Shown here: positions 34,358-45,926 of the stretch, in pieces | Layout: each line of letters begins with the position of its first letter | Numbering within the stretch: position 1 is the first letter of the stretch | Notes under the pieces: generated by a model | Seen by the model: the letters and a program-made list of their open reading frames with translations, nothing else | The model's database searches: none | Told to the model about the DNA's origin: nothing | Source: Pelobates cultripes | Lineage: Eukaryota > Chordata > Amphibia > Anura > Pelobatidae | DNA length: 64,000 bases | Assembly: GCA_933207985.1 (NCBI GenBank) | Contig: OW240921.1 | Span: forward strand, 98,983,046 to 99,047,045 | Reading direction: 5' to 3' | Position numbers and translations under genes: made by a program

Positions 34358-34757
34358 CTGTGGTGTGTAAACAAAATGCAGCCACCCTAAGGGGCCTTCC
34401 CAGTAGGTTACCGTGTATACAATCCTATACAAAAGTATAAACAGATAGAGCTGTGACTTAAAACAGAAGAACTGTAACATAGTGTAATGTAGTAAAACAT
34501 ACAGCATTAAAACCGAACTCACAGGATATAATCGTATTTGTAGCACAAGAAGGTGCCTCCCCTTATATATTGGGGGCTCTGCTGCTGCTGCTGTGCACCC
34601 CCTCCCTGCTGTCACCTAGGGCGGACTGTCCCTCCATCCCCCCTTGGGCACAAATGTGGTATACACTACTATATGACATAAAACAATATTCATATGTACA
34701 TTGCAAACCTTTGAAATGACTTTCAAGCCATAGAACATTCCAGTAAAATCCTTATAA
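34358..34757. other. no recognised gene; repeat-like GC-rich patch
   Basis: CTGCTGCTGCTGCTGTGC and CACCTAGGGCGGACTGTCC near 34570-34630 look like the end of an interspersed element but have no partner end here. Confidence 0.4.
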
Positions 34758-34900
34758 CAGGGCAGGATAGCTCAGTGGTTAGTGCTCCAATATCTCAGGT
34801 TCAGAACTTGTAGCACAATCAGAGCAAATCAGCCATGAGTAGCAGTAACTGGGCTAATAATGACATCTATAGACTTCTTCCCTGTGTAGTATGCTTTTTT
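34758..34900 (+). mobile_element. tRNA-derived SINE-like fragment
   Basis: GGCAGGATAGCTCAGTGGTTAGTGCTCC resembles a tRNA 5' half with an A box (TAGCTCAGTGG). GGTTCAGAACTTG about 30 bases later resembles a degenerate B box. There is no acceptor-stem pairing or anticodon arm, so it is not a working tRNA gene; a SINE head is the best reading. Confidence 0.45.
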
Positions 34901-35281
34901 GTTAATAATTGGGGAATGATTGTTTTACATATTTGTTACTTATTGCCTCCCTAATCTTAAACCCAGGAAGCGATGCCATGAGATCTAGAAGATTGGTTTT
35001 CATTCAGTGTGTGTCATAGACTCTGATATACACAAGATGCTTATTGGGCTGGAATAGGCTAAATGCATTCTTTAAGTAACTGTTTTTAAGTAAGTGTCTT
35101 AATTAAAAGTGTGATTCCCATATGGAAAACAATTAGAACCAGAAGTCAGTTTAGCTAAAAGTATGCAAAGCTCTCAGGGAATGCTGAATCCTAATGGGAA
35201 GTTTATAACATCCTCATGAAGGTTAAGAAAAATAAAATATGCGCCTTAGAACGTTTCCCCTATATTGAAGTGTGCTTTTGC
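34901..35281. other. no recognised feature
   Basis: Unremarkable AT-rich sequence between the SINE-like fragment and the CR1 array. Confidence 0.5.
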
Positions 35282-36141
35282 AAGATAAAACTTACAAGGA
35301 AAGGTTAAAGGAACTTAACCTTAATATGAGAGAAACATTTAAATACATAAAGGGAATCAACACAGTAAAGGAGTTTAAGCATGCGTGGGATAGGCATAAG
35401 GCTATCCTAACTATAAGATAAGGCCAGGGACTAATGAAAGTATTTAGAAAATTGGGCAGACTAGATGGGCCGAATGGTTCTTATCTGCCATCACATTCTA
35501 TGTTTCTATGCAAAGGAGGAGACTATATTTAAAAGAAGAAAAACTACCCCAACAAGAGGACAGTCTTAAATTAGAGGGGCAAAGGTTTAAAAATAATATC
35601 AGGAAGTATTATTTTACTGAGAGGGTAGTGGATGCATGGAATAGCCTTCCAGCTGAAGTGGTAGAGGTTAACACAGTAAAGGAGTTTAAGCATGCGTGGG
35701 ATAGGCATAAGGCTATCCTAACTATAAGATAAGGCCAGGGACTAATAAAAGTATTTAGAAAATTGGGCAGACTAGATGGGCCGAATGGTTCTTATCTGCC
35801 GTCACATTCTATGTTCCTGTGTAAAGGAGGAGACTATATTTAAAAGAAGAAAAACTACCCCAACAAGAGGACATAGTCTTAAATTAGAGGGGCAAAGGTT
35901 TAAAAATAATATCAGGAAGTATTTATTACTTTACTGAGAGGGTAGTTGATGCATGGAATAGCCTTCCAGCTGAAGTGGTAGAGGTTAACACAGTAAAGGA
36001 GTTTAAGCATGCGTGGGATAGGCATAAGGCTATCCTAACTATAAGATAAGGCTAGGGACTAATGAAAGTATTTAGAAAATTGGGCAGACTAGATAGGCCG
36101 AATGGTTCTTATCTGCCGTCACATTCTATGTTTCTATGTTT
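35282..36141 (+). mobile_element. three head-to-tail copies of a CR1 3' end
   Basis: Unit 1 (35282-35510), unit 2 (35511-35821) and unit 3 (35822-36141) each end in TTCTTATCTGCC.TCACATTC followed by TATGTTTCTATG-like tails. Units 2 and 3 encode the ORF2 C-terminus (FKNNIRKYYF, WNSLPAEVVE, LTIR). Unit 1 is shorter because it passes from one AACACAGTAAAGGAG to the next, losing the interval; both copies of that 15-mer exist in the full-length CR1 at 12165 and 12332. Junctions between units also fall at (T/C)AAAGGAGGAGAC. Confidence 0.85.
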
Positions 36142-36809
36142 GTCCAAAAAAAATTGGAACCCATAGTGATAGATAAACGTGTTTCTTTATTCTCTAAACT
36201 TCCAAAATCAAAAGGTCAATAGCTGTGCCATTGCCAAACCTGATTCCTGGTACAGCTAAATACAGTCTCCCCCACTGATTGCGTTCTTTCTGATAGCACA
36301 GAGTATGGAAAATTATGAAAAAACATTGATATTCAGATTTATTTCATATGGGAGGGGAAAAAATCAATTTGCAGCATTGAAAAAACTTTCTTCTATGCTG
36401 GTAATTTCAGGATACACAAACTCCCAGAGTTATTTTCTCTAAAATAATTTTTAAAAAGTACATGTCTAAAAGGGTTTATTTACTAAACTCTGACTGTTAG
36501 CAAATTAAATCTGAGTTGCAAAATTTAGGCAGAAATAACCGTACTGTGAGAATTATTCCTGAGCAGCAATTTCTGTCCTGAACTTTGAAATGAAGATTGA
36601 ATTCTCTAAAATACATAGTTTAGTGAAAAACCCTATAAATGTCTCCCTCTGTTCATTTAGAGAATAGCTTTATTCCACTAACAAGAAAGTACTGCGAGAG
36701 TATTATAGCGTAGCAAAAACTACAAAAATAAAAAATATTGAAATAGTCTCTCTAATGTTAATTTAAAGTTTTTTGGGCAGTGACAAAGCTGGTGAGTCAT
36801 TTCAGTTGG
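36142..36809. other. no recognised feature
   Basis: AT-rich intergenic DNA; no supported gene or repeat. Confidence 0.5.
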
Positions 36810-37201
36810 TTAAAGGGATACTATAGGCACCCAGACCACTTCAGCTCATTGCACTTAGTGCGGCAATGTTGATCATTGCAGTTCTAAAGAAACTTTACTG
36901 TTTATGTTGCAGCACTAGGTCTGCCCACAGTGGCTGTCTACTAGACAGCCAGTGGAGGGGCTTCCTGGATCCTAACGGACCTTTGGTCCGGTAACTGATG
37001 CTGGATGCCCCAACACTCTCCATAAGGACATCCAGCGTCAGATTTTTCCACAAGCTTGTCGCGTGACATTGGAGCCTCAGCTGGGATCAGGAAAGTAAAT
37101 AAACCGTTTTTAACTCTTTATTCACATAGGTAGGAAGGCAGAGGGAGCTACAGAGCCAGGATTATAGCTTTGTATTCCTGGCACTTATAGTATCCCTTTA
37201 A
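36810..37201. mobile_element. TTAA-flanked MITE
   Basis: The left end is TTAAAGGGATACTATAGGC and the right end is CACTTATAGTATCCCTTTAA; TTAA duplications are at both ends (36810-36813, 37198-37201). Internal CTGTCTACTAGACAG and GGACCTTTGGTCC hairpins. 392 bp, no ORF. Confidence 0.85.
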
Positions 37202-37344
37202 CACAACAACTATTGTACATCTGGGTAACATATATACATACAAAAATGTATTTGGAAATGAGGAAACTTGAAACATCAATGTGTTTCCTAGGGAATCTAT
37301 TTGGTTTTCCAAACATGTATTATGCAAATTATGCAACTGACATG

Positions 37345-37902
37345 TTAAAGGGACACAATAGTCACCAAAACAACTTAAGCTTAATAAAGCAGTTTCGATG
37401 TATAGATCATGCCTCTGAAGTCTCAGTGCTTAGTTCACTGCCATTTAGAAGTTAAATCACTTTTGTTTCTGTTTATGCAGGCCTGGTCACACCTCCCATG
37501 GCCGTGACTCACACAGTCTGTAAAAAAAATAATGGTTTCACTTTCAATCAAATAGTAACTTGCATTAAAATGTTGTATAATCAGTTCTCTAAATTGAACT
37601 TTAGTCACACACAGGATGCACAGGGTTTAGCAAGCTATTAACAGAACAGGGGTTAAGAAATTGTACATTAAACAGAATTTGCAAAAAAAAAGGAAGTATA
37701 AATATTAGATGTCACTTTACAGGAATTGTTTAGGAAGGCTGTGTAAGTCACATACAGGGAGCTGTGACTAGGGCTGCATAAATAAAGTGATTTAACTCCT
37801 AAATGGCAAAGAACTGAGCAGTGAAACTGCAGGGGCATGTTCTATACACCAAAACAGCTTCATTAAGCTAAACTTGTATTGCTGACCATAGTGTCCCTTT
37901 AA
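37345..37902. mobile_element. TTAA-flanked MITE
   Basis: The left end is TTAAAGGGACACAATAGTC and the right end is GACCATAGTGTCCCTTTAA, with TTAA at 37345-37348 and 37899-37902. 558 bp without a transposase. Its ends are close to those of the MITEs at 172 and 39903. Confidence 0.85.
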
Positions 37903-38454
37903 TTTAATTATGAGATGCTTCTCATTTGCAAAATAAACTTAGTAATAAAGCAGCTAAGGTTATTCAATAAAATATATTTTATGCAATTCAACAGAACTTA
38001 ATTTTTTCTTTTCAAATACAATGGCCTTCAGCAGGGCCGGATTAACATAGGGGCTGATGGAGCTGCAGCTCCAGGCCCAGGCCCATGGAATAGGCCCATT
38101 TAAAAAAAAAAAAAAAAAATTTTTTTTTTTTTTCTTAAACACGCCTCTCTTAGGTTTGCCACCTGCCTGGAATTTTAATGGCACAGACGGTATTTGAGGC
38201 TGCCTGGCCGTGCCGGTATTGCAGTAATACCGGCAATACAAACGCAGGTAATTTTCTCAGAATAAATGGAAATTACTCTGCAATACCAGCACCGGCCACT
38301 GTGTGTGGAGAGAGGCAGGGATAGGAAGTTACAGAATATCCCTGCCTCTCTCTACTACTCACTGATCCGTGGGGGAGCAGCTACACAGCACAGAGAGTCC
38401 AGACAGCAGCTCTACAGCTCAGGTAAGTGAGGGATGGGGGAAAGGCAGCAGGGA

Positions 38455-39710
38455 CACATGGGGACACAGACACTAGGTGACATATGGGGACACTGAGACA
38501 CTAGGGGACACAGACACTAGGGGACACATGATGACACATACACTAGGGGACACTGAGACACTAGGACACAGACACTGGGAGACCTGGGAACACTGAGACA
38601 CTGGAAAATATGGGGACACTGAGACACTAGGGGACACTGAGATACTTGGGGACATATGGGGACATAGACACTAGGGGACCCAGACACTAGGGGACACTGA
38701 GACACTAGGACACATGGGGACACAGACACTGGGAGACCTGGGGACACAGACACTTGGGGACACTGGAAAACATGGGGACACTGAGACACTAGGGGACACT
38801 GGGACACATGGGGATGCTGAGACACATGGGGACGCTGTGTGACATAGGGACATTGGGAGACATTGGGACACGGAGACACTATGTCCCCCAGCCAGTGTCC
38901 CTAGTGTCTCAGTGTCCCCAAGTCTCCCAGTGTCTCAGTGTGCCTAGTGTCCCCATGTGTCCCAGTGTCCCCATGTCTATGTCCACAACTGTCCCCATGT
39001 CTCCCCAAGTGTCTGTCTCCCAGCCAGTGTCCCCTAGTCTCCCAGTATCTCCTAGTCTCCCAGTATCCGCTAGTCTCCCAGTGTCCCCTAGTCTCCCAGT
39101 CTCTGTGTCCCTCGTGTCTTAGTGTCCCCAAATGTTTCAGTATCTCCATGTCTCCCAGTGTCTGTGTTCCTAGTGTCTCAGTGTGCCTGGTGTCCCCATG
39201 CCTCCCAGTGTCCGTATATGTCCCAGTCTATGTCCACAACTGTCCCCATGTCTCCCAGTGTCCCCAAGGGTCTGTCTCCCAGCCAGTGTCCCCTAGTCTC
39301 CCAGTGTCCCCTAGTCTCCCAGTGTCCCCTAGTCTCCCAGTGTCTGTGTTCCCATGTCTGTGTCCCTAGTGTCTTAGTGTCCCCAAATGTTTCAGTGTCC
39401 CCATGTCTCCCAGTGTCTGTGTCCCTAGTATCTCAGTGTCCCCATTTCTCCCAGTTTCCCTAAATGTCTCAGTGTCCCCATGTCTCCCAGTGTCCCCATG
39501 TCTCTGTGTCCCCGGGTCTCTCAGTGTCCCCATGTCTCTCAGTGTCTCCAGTATCTTAGTGACATGGGGACACACTGAGACATTGGGACACTGGGAGAAA
39601 TGGGGACACAGACACTGGGAGACTAGGGGACTGGGCGACATGGGGACACTGACACTGTGTTACATAGGGACACTGAGACACTGGGTGACTTGCAAGACTG
39701 AGACACTGGG
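38455..39710. repeat. GACACTGAGACACTAGGG minisatellite in opposed blocks
   Basis: About 38455-38880 is GGGGACACTGAGACACTA-type text. About 38881-39550 is its reverse complement (TAGTGTCTCAGTGTCCCC, CTCCCAGTGTC). About 39555-39710 returns to the first orientation. The unit is an irregular 17-20 bp. All open frames across it are repeat artefacts. Confidence 0.95.
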
Positions 39711-39902
39711 AGCAATCCATCTATACAGCAGAATCAAACTGTGAGTAGTTTGTTGGTGATTTTACAGAATTTTCTCTGATGTCACTCCTTGTGATTTACA
39801 TCATGTGATGTCATGCATAACTAATTAATTATACAAATGATTAAGGCTGGTATTTTTTTCCAATAAAGGTGGCAACCTTAACTACTCTTCACATACTCTT
39901 GC

Positions 39903-40402
39903 TTAAAGGAGCACTATATTGTCAGGAACACAATCATGTGTTTCTTACCCTATTATGTTAAAACCACTACCCTGGCCCCTTCTTGCCTCCCTAAATATAG
40001 TAAAATATTACTTGTATTCAATTCTGCAGCTGCTGGCTCAGAAGTGGTGGTCTGAGCAAATTACAATACTTCCCCATAGGATTGGCTGAGACTGTCAACT
40101 AGGCAGATCAGGGGCAGAACCAGCCCCTCAGCATCTCCTCATAAAGATAAATTGAATCAATGCATCTCTATGAGGAAAGTTCAGTGTCTGCATGCAGAGG
40201 GTGGAGACACTAAATGGCAGTGCTGCACACTAGGCAGTACTGCCCCAGGAAGCACCTGTAGCAGCCATCTAAGGAGCGGCCAGTGGAGTTATTTTCTCTG
40301 AAAAGACAATCTTTACTGCAAAAAGCCTGAATGGAATGATTCTACTTACCAGAACAAATACAATAAGATGTAGTTGTTCTGGTGACTATAGTGTCCCCTT
40401 AA
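39903..40402. mobile_element. TTAA MITE nested in the hAT element
   Basis: TTAAAGGAGCACTATATTG at the left; TGACTATAGTGTCCCCTTAA at the right; 500 bp. It entered after the hAT-like host element formed, or was captured by it. Confidence 0.8.
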
Positions 40403-41080
40403 GTTTGTAAGCTTAAGAGGGATGTATGGGAAAAAAACTTGTGTGCACTGGTTGACATTAAAGTTAGTTTAGGTAATGCAGACGTTGGTCTCTCTAACAC
40501 TGTGGCATGTCCCCTTTCTTCTACATTCACTGCAGACACCTTTTCTCTGTCTCAGACTATATACCAGCAACTTCTGCCTGCTAGTAAGAAGGTAAGGAGA
40601 CAAGTGGACCAGCGAGTGCGAGGGGACAGTCCTTAGAAAGAATGGAGTGAGCGCATCATTAGACGCATTTATGTCAAGCTCAAGATGCATTCATGCCAGG
40701 CTGACCTTCCAATTCTTTGGACAAATATGCCCCCTTTTTGGGCATGTTCACCCCTTTTGGCAGGTCTTGTCACGTGATTCGCGCCAGTGGCACACCCTTT
40801 TACCCAGCCCATTGACTTCCTGCTTCACTGTACACCGCTGTTAGGGGTTATGGATTTACTTGAAGGATGAAAGCATAAATTAGAGAGAAATTAGCATAGA
40901 GTATGTGTTTTCTTATAGCTGCATCCTATGAGTTTCCCTCCAGCACCATCTCCATCAGATACATGACGCTTGGGAGGTATGATTGTTTTAGTGTTTTTGG
41001 TCGATAAGATTCCGTAATTAGGCCCATCATAATTGTCAGCACCAGGCCCACTGTGCTCTTAATCCGGCCCTGGCCTTCAG

Positions 41081-41599
41081 GTAAAAATAGATCATTCAGA
41101 AAAAAATCATGTAGTTTCATCTTTGCTATTTTAGACTACGTTTTTGCAAATTAGAATTATGTTTGCATTTTATAAATTCTTTATTTTTGTTGTGCATGGA
41201 TGAAAATACAGAACTATTAGTGCCACAACAGCATCAACAAGAATGGCAACATAGAATATTGAATAAGTACATGGCTTTAAAAATTAAGCACATTTTAGAT
41301 TATGTAATAAACAAGCCAATTACACATGTCTAGGTTCGATTGCGAACTACAGAAAAATTTAATTTTACAATAGACATGGTAGGAGCAGGTTAACAGCAGA
41401 TTATACCACCCTAGACTGCCCTAGAGACATGCAGGAGACATCCTACATAAATGGAATCACAGAAAATCGCATTTCATCTGGAGCTTATTAACATAGAGTA
41501 TAGAAAAGGAAGAACAAAAATAATTTAAATCTACTAGAAAACAAGAATGAACATGTAAAAATCAGTAGACTGGCTTATAATATGTAACTGGAGGCTCAA
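41081..41599. other. no recognised feature
   Basis: Unremarkable AT-rich DNA to the right of the hAT element. Confidence 0.5.
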
Positions 41600-42290
41600 A
41601 CATGGCGGTTAGCTTATCGCCAGTACAGGGAATTTACAGTCCCACATGGTATGAACGTTCAGTGTCAGAGCGAGGATGTTAGCTGCATATCCTGGCTCTG
41701 CACTGGCTTTCCTCTTATCTCTCCATCTCACCACACGACCCACATACTTGCTCTGAAGGTGCACAGCTTCATGGCTTGTCAAAATACCGCTGTTATCCGC
41801 TGTTATCACTGCTGTTTTTACAATGCGCCACCAATGCAGCCTCTGCCACCTCCAATGCACTGGGCCCTTGATAGTGGTAACCGAATGGCCTGGGGAGCAT
41901 TAGAATGGTCCAGGAGGAGCCTCAACAGCCACAGCAACAGGTAGGGATAGCTTCCCCCTAAGTGTCCTCCAGAAAGCTTCAAAGAGTTCTTCCAAGCGTT
42001 GGAGAAGAGTGAATGTCTCTCCGTGGGAATCTAGGCTACTCGTGGCGTTCGCCATTTTACATGTCCCCCTGGTGGTATCGATTGCGTCTAGGGCATCACC
42101 ACGGAACCCTGATGGGAGTTTGGGGGCCCCCAGGGTGGGGACCGAGATCACCTCTGCTGGTCCAAAGGGGGGGTGGGGGGATAACGGGGTGTCATTTCTA
42201 ATTTCGGAACCCTGTCTGCTCCGAATTGGGAGATCAGCTGCTTCTTCCTCCCTCAGCGCCTACTAGGCCACATGGGCATTTGGCGTCTTG
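41600..42290 (-). mobile_element. possible L1-type 5' region and ORF1 start
   Basis: On the minus strand KMANATSSLDSHGETFTLLQRLEELFEAFW starts at an ATGGCGAACGCC context (about 42054), with a helical, coiled-coil-like start. It resembles the opening of L1 ORF1 in being a short acidic/helical leader. No RRM or C-terminal domain follows and the frame soon ends. Tentative. Confidence 0.3.
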
Positions 42291-43324
42291 AAAGACATTG
42301 AGGACTGCAGGAAGCACTCCTAGACCGGTCAGTTGGTGCATGAAACAGAGAGATGACTTGAAACCGTGAAAAGATAGCTGGAACAACAATTAAATGGGCA
42401 TTGTTCAGTCTCAATGATAGTCAAGCCTTTCCCCAATCCTGCAAATTAGCATAGTATTCATGCACATTGTTAATGACGCTGCTGTTTTATTAGATAAGTA
42501 GACACACACGAACAGTGTATAAGCATAACAATATATCCAATATTGAAAAATTGATTATGTATGCTAGCAAATTTATTTAAAAGTTATTTGTCACTAATTC
42601 TGAGAGATTAAACAAAGAACAAACAAAACTTTAATCAAGGATAACTAAATAGGTGAAAAGAAAATAACAACAGGCTCCTAGGATTTCCAGATATATATTT
42701 ACTTTCTGGAAATATATAACAGCTCCATGCTGATGGACATCACAGAAATAGTGCTGCCCTGCTCTCAGTAGAATTCAAATAGATTGGGAGGAAAATACAG
42801 TATTTATCCTGGCAGTTCCGTAATGTAGAAATTCTGAGCTGGTAGAAATTATAAGAGCCCAAGAATCACTAAAGGCCTGTCCACCCTGGGGCTTCCACAT
42901 ATTTCTTGCAGGGTATCAGTGAAATAAATTTAGAAGCCCATCTGGAACTCTGGGCTTTTGAAAGGATGGAGTCTGCTGGCCGAGGCGAGCTTTCTAGACA
43001 TAGTGAGGTTCTAATGTTAGTCAGTCCAGGTTTATTGTATCCATTGTTACAAAATATAAAAGCAATTATGCCAGAGAAAAGCCTGCACCTCTCTCTCTCT
43101 TTCTTTTGTTATTTATCATCTATCTAAAGGGCATTCCAAACCCAATATATGACTAAGAAGAAAAAGGCAAAAATGTCAACCTTTTCACATAGGATGCGTC
43201 AAATAGCCGGAGAGGAAAGATCACACTTTTGATGCAAGACAGAGGACATAAACTCTGCCACAGCAAATTTACGGCTTATGTGTTCATGACCGGACTGTCA
43301 CATCAGAGCAACGAAAACTGCATT
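42291..43324. other. no recognised feature
   Basis: AT-rich intergenic DNA with a short CT tract near 43092; no gene or element boundary seen. Confidence 0.5.
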
Positions 43325-43518
43325 GAAGCACCATCTAGTGGCCAAAGTGAAAAATGTCATAAATACGTAGAATATGAAGCGTAAAGATACTGTTATCAAT
43401 CACATGGTAATCATGTACATTACTTTTGCCATGTTTGCTTTGTGATTGATATCTGTATCCTTTATACTGTGTAGTTTTTGTGTATTTAATATTCACTTTG
43501 GGCACTAGATGGCGCTTT
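43325..43518. mobile_element. 194 bp foldback MITE
   Basis: AAGCACCATCTAGTGGCCAA at the left pairs with TGGGCACTAGATGGCGCTT at the right, extended by AAAGTGAA/TTCACTTT. Internal ATCAATCACA/TGTGATTGAT also pairs. Target duplication not clear. Confidence 0.7.
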
Positions 43519-43560
43519 AAGGCAGTTTTAGAATGTAATATAAGAGTTCAGTCATAATGT

Positions 43561-43660
43561 TTATAATAATAATAATAACTAGTATTTATATAGCGCCTTT
43601 CTCCCAGTGGGACTCAAAGCGCTTTTCAGTGCACACTATCGGAATTAACCAAATCGGCAG
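43561..43660 (-). mobile_element. LINE/SINE 3' tail with (AAT)n
   Basis: TAATAATAATAAT next to TATTTATATAGCGCCTTTCT and CAAAGCGCTTTTCAG. This 'TATATAGCGCC' tail is shared by many L2-type LINEs and their SINEs in fish and frogs. Only the tail is present. Confidence 0.5.
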
Positions 43661-44885
43661 CTGAATAGTAATAGATGTTACTACTTGGTTATATTTACTG
43701 CTGTTTTAATAGATCCTGTGATTTGTCAGATATGGCATATATTGTTCACTTAGTACCAAATGCTATACTTTCATTTGGCTTTTTTATTACTGAAAGGGCC
43801 TTCAAATAATATTTCTGAACATGTATACCTAACGCTATATTATTCTACAGTCAATTTAGATTCAGGTCCCCCCTAAATCAAATAAAAAAAAAACAAAAAA
43901 AATAGCAGGTTGTATTAGGGATTAGAAGCACATGTGCTGCGATTGCCATGCTCATTCAGTCAAATGCCTCTCACAGGACACGTGTTTGGCCCTGCAATAT
44001 AAACATTAGCGTATCTACAAAACAGCAATGTTTTACATTGCAGGGCTAAAAGGACAGAACCGCTGCACCCAGACTGCTTCATTGAGCTTATAGTAGTCCT
44101 GAAAGATAAAGAAAAAGGGAATAACAAGAGTATGCAATACGTAAATGTTGGAGCCTTAAGACTCTGCACATCCTCGAAACTGTACACAGTCTCTCCTGAG
44201 GTTAAACTCTAAATAACAATTCCTGGAATTAAACTGATTGAGATGAGATCCAGAGAATGCATTCTTGGGTTCAACAATCCTCCGTGTTTTGCGGCAACAG
44301 TGGAATGTAGTTTAAATCAAGACTTCGTAATAGAATGCCAGGTTTTATCCATAGAAACACCTTTCATCTTAAATGTTCCATTTTGGCCATCGACATGTCC
44401 ATTAACCAGAGGCCATATAAGAGTGTTAGGATGTGTTGCCTTTTATACCCAGCATAGTTCTTCTATGTCTCTTACAATGTTTATGAAGTAGTCACAGCTG
44501 TATCAAAGGGGCCAGTGGCTCTTATATTAAAACATTAAATTGACCAAAAGTAAACAAAGCCAAATTTAATTTTTTTGGTCTGTCACTGTCTCATCCATGT
44601 CCAATATCGTTGAGTAATACTGATACAAAATTTAGGACAATCATCTTTCCTTAATATGATCTACTATTATCAATTATGCATCCCACACAAAATTAGGAGT
44701 TATGAATGTTATACAGTGGGTTGAGTGGGCTCCGATCAGGGCAGTGCATAAGGAGGGTTATATTAAAATAATTTAGCATGGGCTGAATGCCCTGAGTTTT
44801 CTTTACACAGTGAGACCACAGAAGAAGGACAATGGAGAAAAAACAATGATGGCAAATTTGGGACTGTATTGCCAAATCTGGGACT
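43661..44885. other. no recognised gene
   Basis: Possible MITE scrap at about 44036-44100 (CTGCACCCAGACTGCTTCATTGAGC). The remainder has no supported feature. Confidence 0.45.
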
Positions 44886-44890
44886 GTCAG

Positions 44891-45775
44891 TGTAGCGAAA
44901 GTAACCTCGCCACTTGTACTTGGAGGGCCTGCTTGCCAGCCTCCTGCCCACAGACTATGGGACTGCAGGGAAACCTGTAAAAGACTACCAAACTTGACTG
45001 ACTGTTAGCACTGATTTCCCTGGAACTGTTTTGGGAATAGGACTATGGCTATAGTCAAAACTAGGACTTCCAGGAAATTCCTGAACCCCTGAACCGATCT
45101 GGGTGATTTTTGGATATGTTGTTCACCCAGATCGGAGCTATCAGGGGATGTTTTATGTGTTTTTAAGGTACTTTTTGGGGTTTCATAAAATGGTATGTTT
45201 TTTCTGTGCTTGGAGATAATTAGGTTAGATTAGTACAGTTCCTGATTCAATTATTTCCCAAGCACAGAGGAGGGATTCTATTGTTTGTGTATGGGAGTGT
45301 CTCACTGTATGACTCTGTTTTTATTGGTTTATTCACTTTGTGTCTCTGTCCCCAACAAGGTCCACCTGGGTGTCACCCTTGTTGGGGAACTTTCATAAAA
45401 GGCCAGTGTGCCTCCATTAAAATTCTGTTCCTGCTTACCCTCAACATAGAGTCTCATCTCATGTGTGGGGGAAACGGCTATATCTATGTGGGGTTTGCTA
45501 AATCAATATACTCCCCAGGAATTATAATCACTAGCTCTTATATGAGCTGTTCTTGCTACGCTTACTGGGAGTAGGAGAGGTCTGCCCACTAGAATCTGGA
45601 TCCCGGTCTTGGGTCCAGGGTGGGTAAAGGACGGTGAGACCCCGGCGCAGCTGCATCACTGGAAGTGGGTTCTGCAGTGCTTATGGTGTCTGGTGGAGTG
45701 CTGGAATTCCTCGGTGAGCACTAGGAGCATTGATTGGCGGAGGCACTCGATTGGAGTGCCAGGCAGTCCGTCACA
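44891..45775 (+). mobile_element. solo LTR with 5 bp target duplication
   Basis: The 885 bp begins TGTAGCGAAAG and ends GTCCGTCACA, flanked by GTCAG on both sides (44886-44890, 45776-45780). TG...CA termini and a 5 bp duplication are diagnostic of an LTR element; no internal region follows, so the two LTRs recombined. A diverged second copy is at 6505-7056. Family (gypsy or endogenous retrovirus) cannot be told from the LTR alone. Confidence 0.9.
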
Positions 45776-45926
45776 GTCAGGACTTATGATCACGTTGGTT
45801 TCATTTATGGAAAACACCCATCGTATCGCACAAGAAGATTTGGCAATTCAACTACCTCAAATCTCATAATATTTCTCATTACATTTATTACTAGATACAC
45901 CAAATGCATTAAAAAAAATACACTTA

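Larger units (their letters stand above)
38032..41072. mobile_element. 3.0 kb non-autonomous hAT element with 8 bp target duplication
   Basis: The ends are CAGGGCCGGATTAA and TTAATCCGGCCCTG, flanked by GCCTTCAG at 38024-38031 and 41073-41080. The 8 bp duplication and CAG...CTG ends are diagnostic of hAT. The 3041 bp hold a poly-A/poly-T junction near 38100, a minisatellite in two orientations (38455-39710) and a TTAA MITE (39903-40402). No transposase remnant was found, so mobility needed another hAT source. Confidence 0.9.

Noticed and set aside
34758..34840. tRNA gene
   Set aside because: Only A- and B-box-like words are present; the acceptor stem and anticodon arm do not form, so a SINE head is more likely.
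38473..39744. Many Ser/Pro/Val-rich open frames on both strands
   Set aside because: All are translations of the GACACTG minisatellite.
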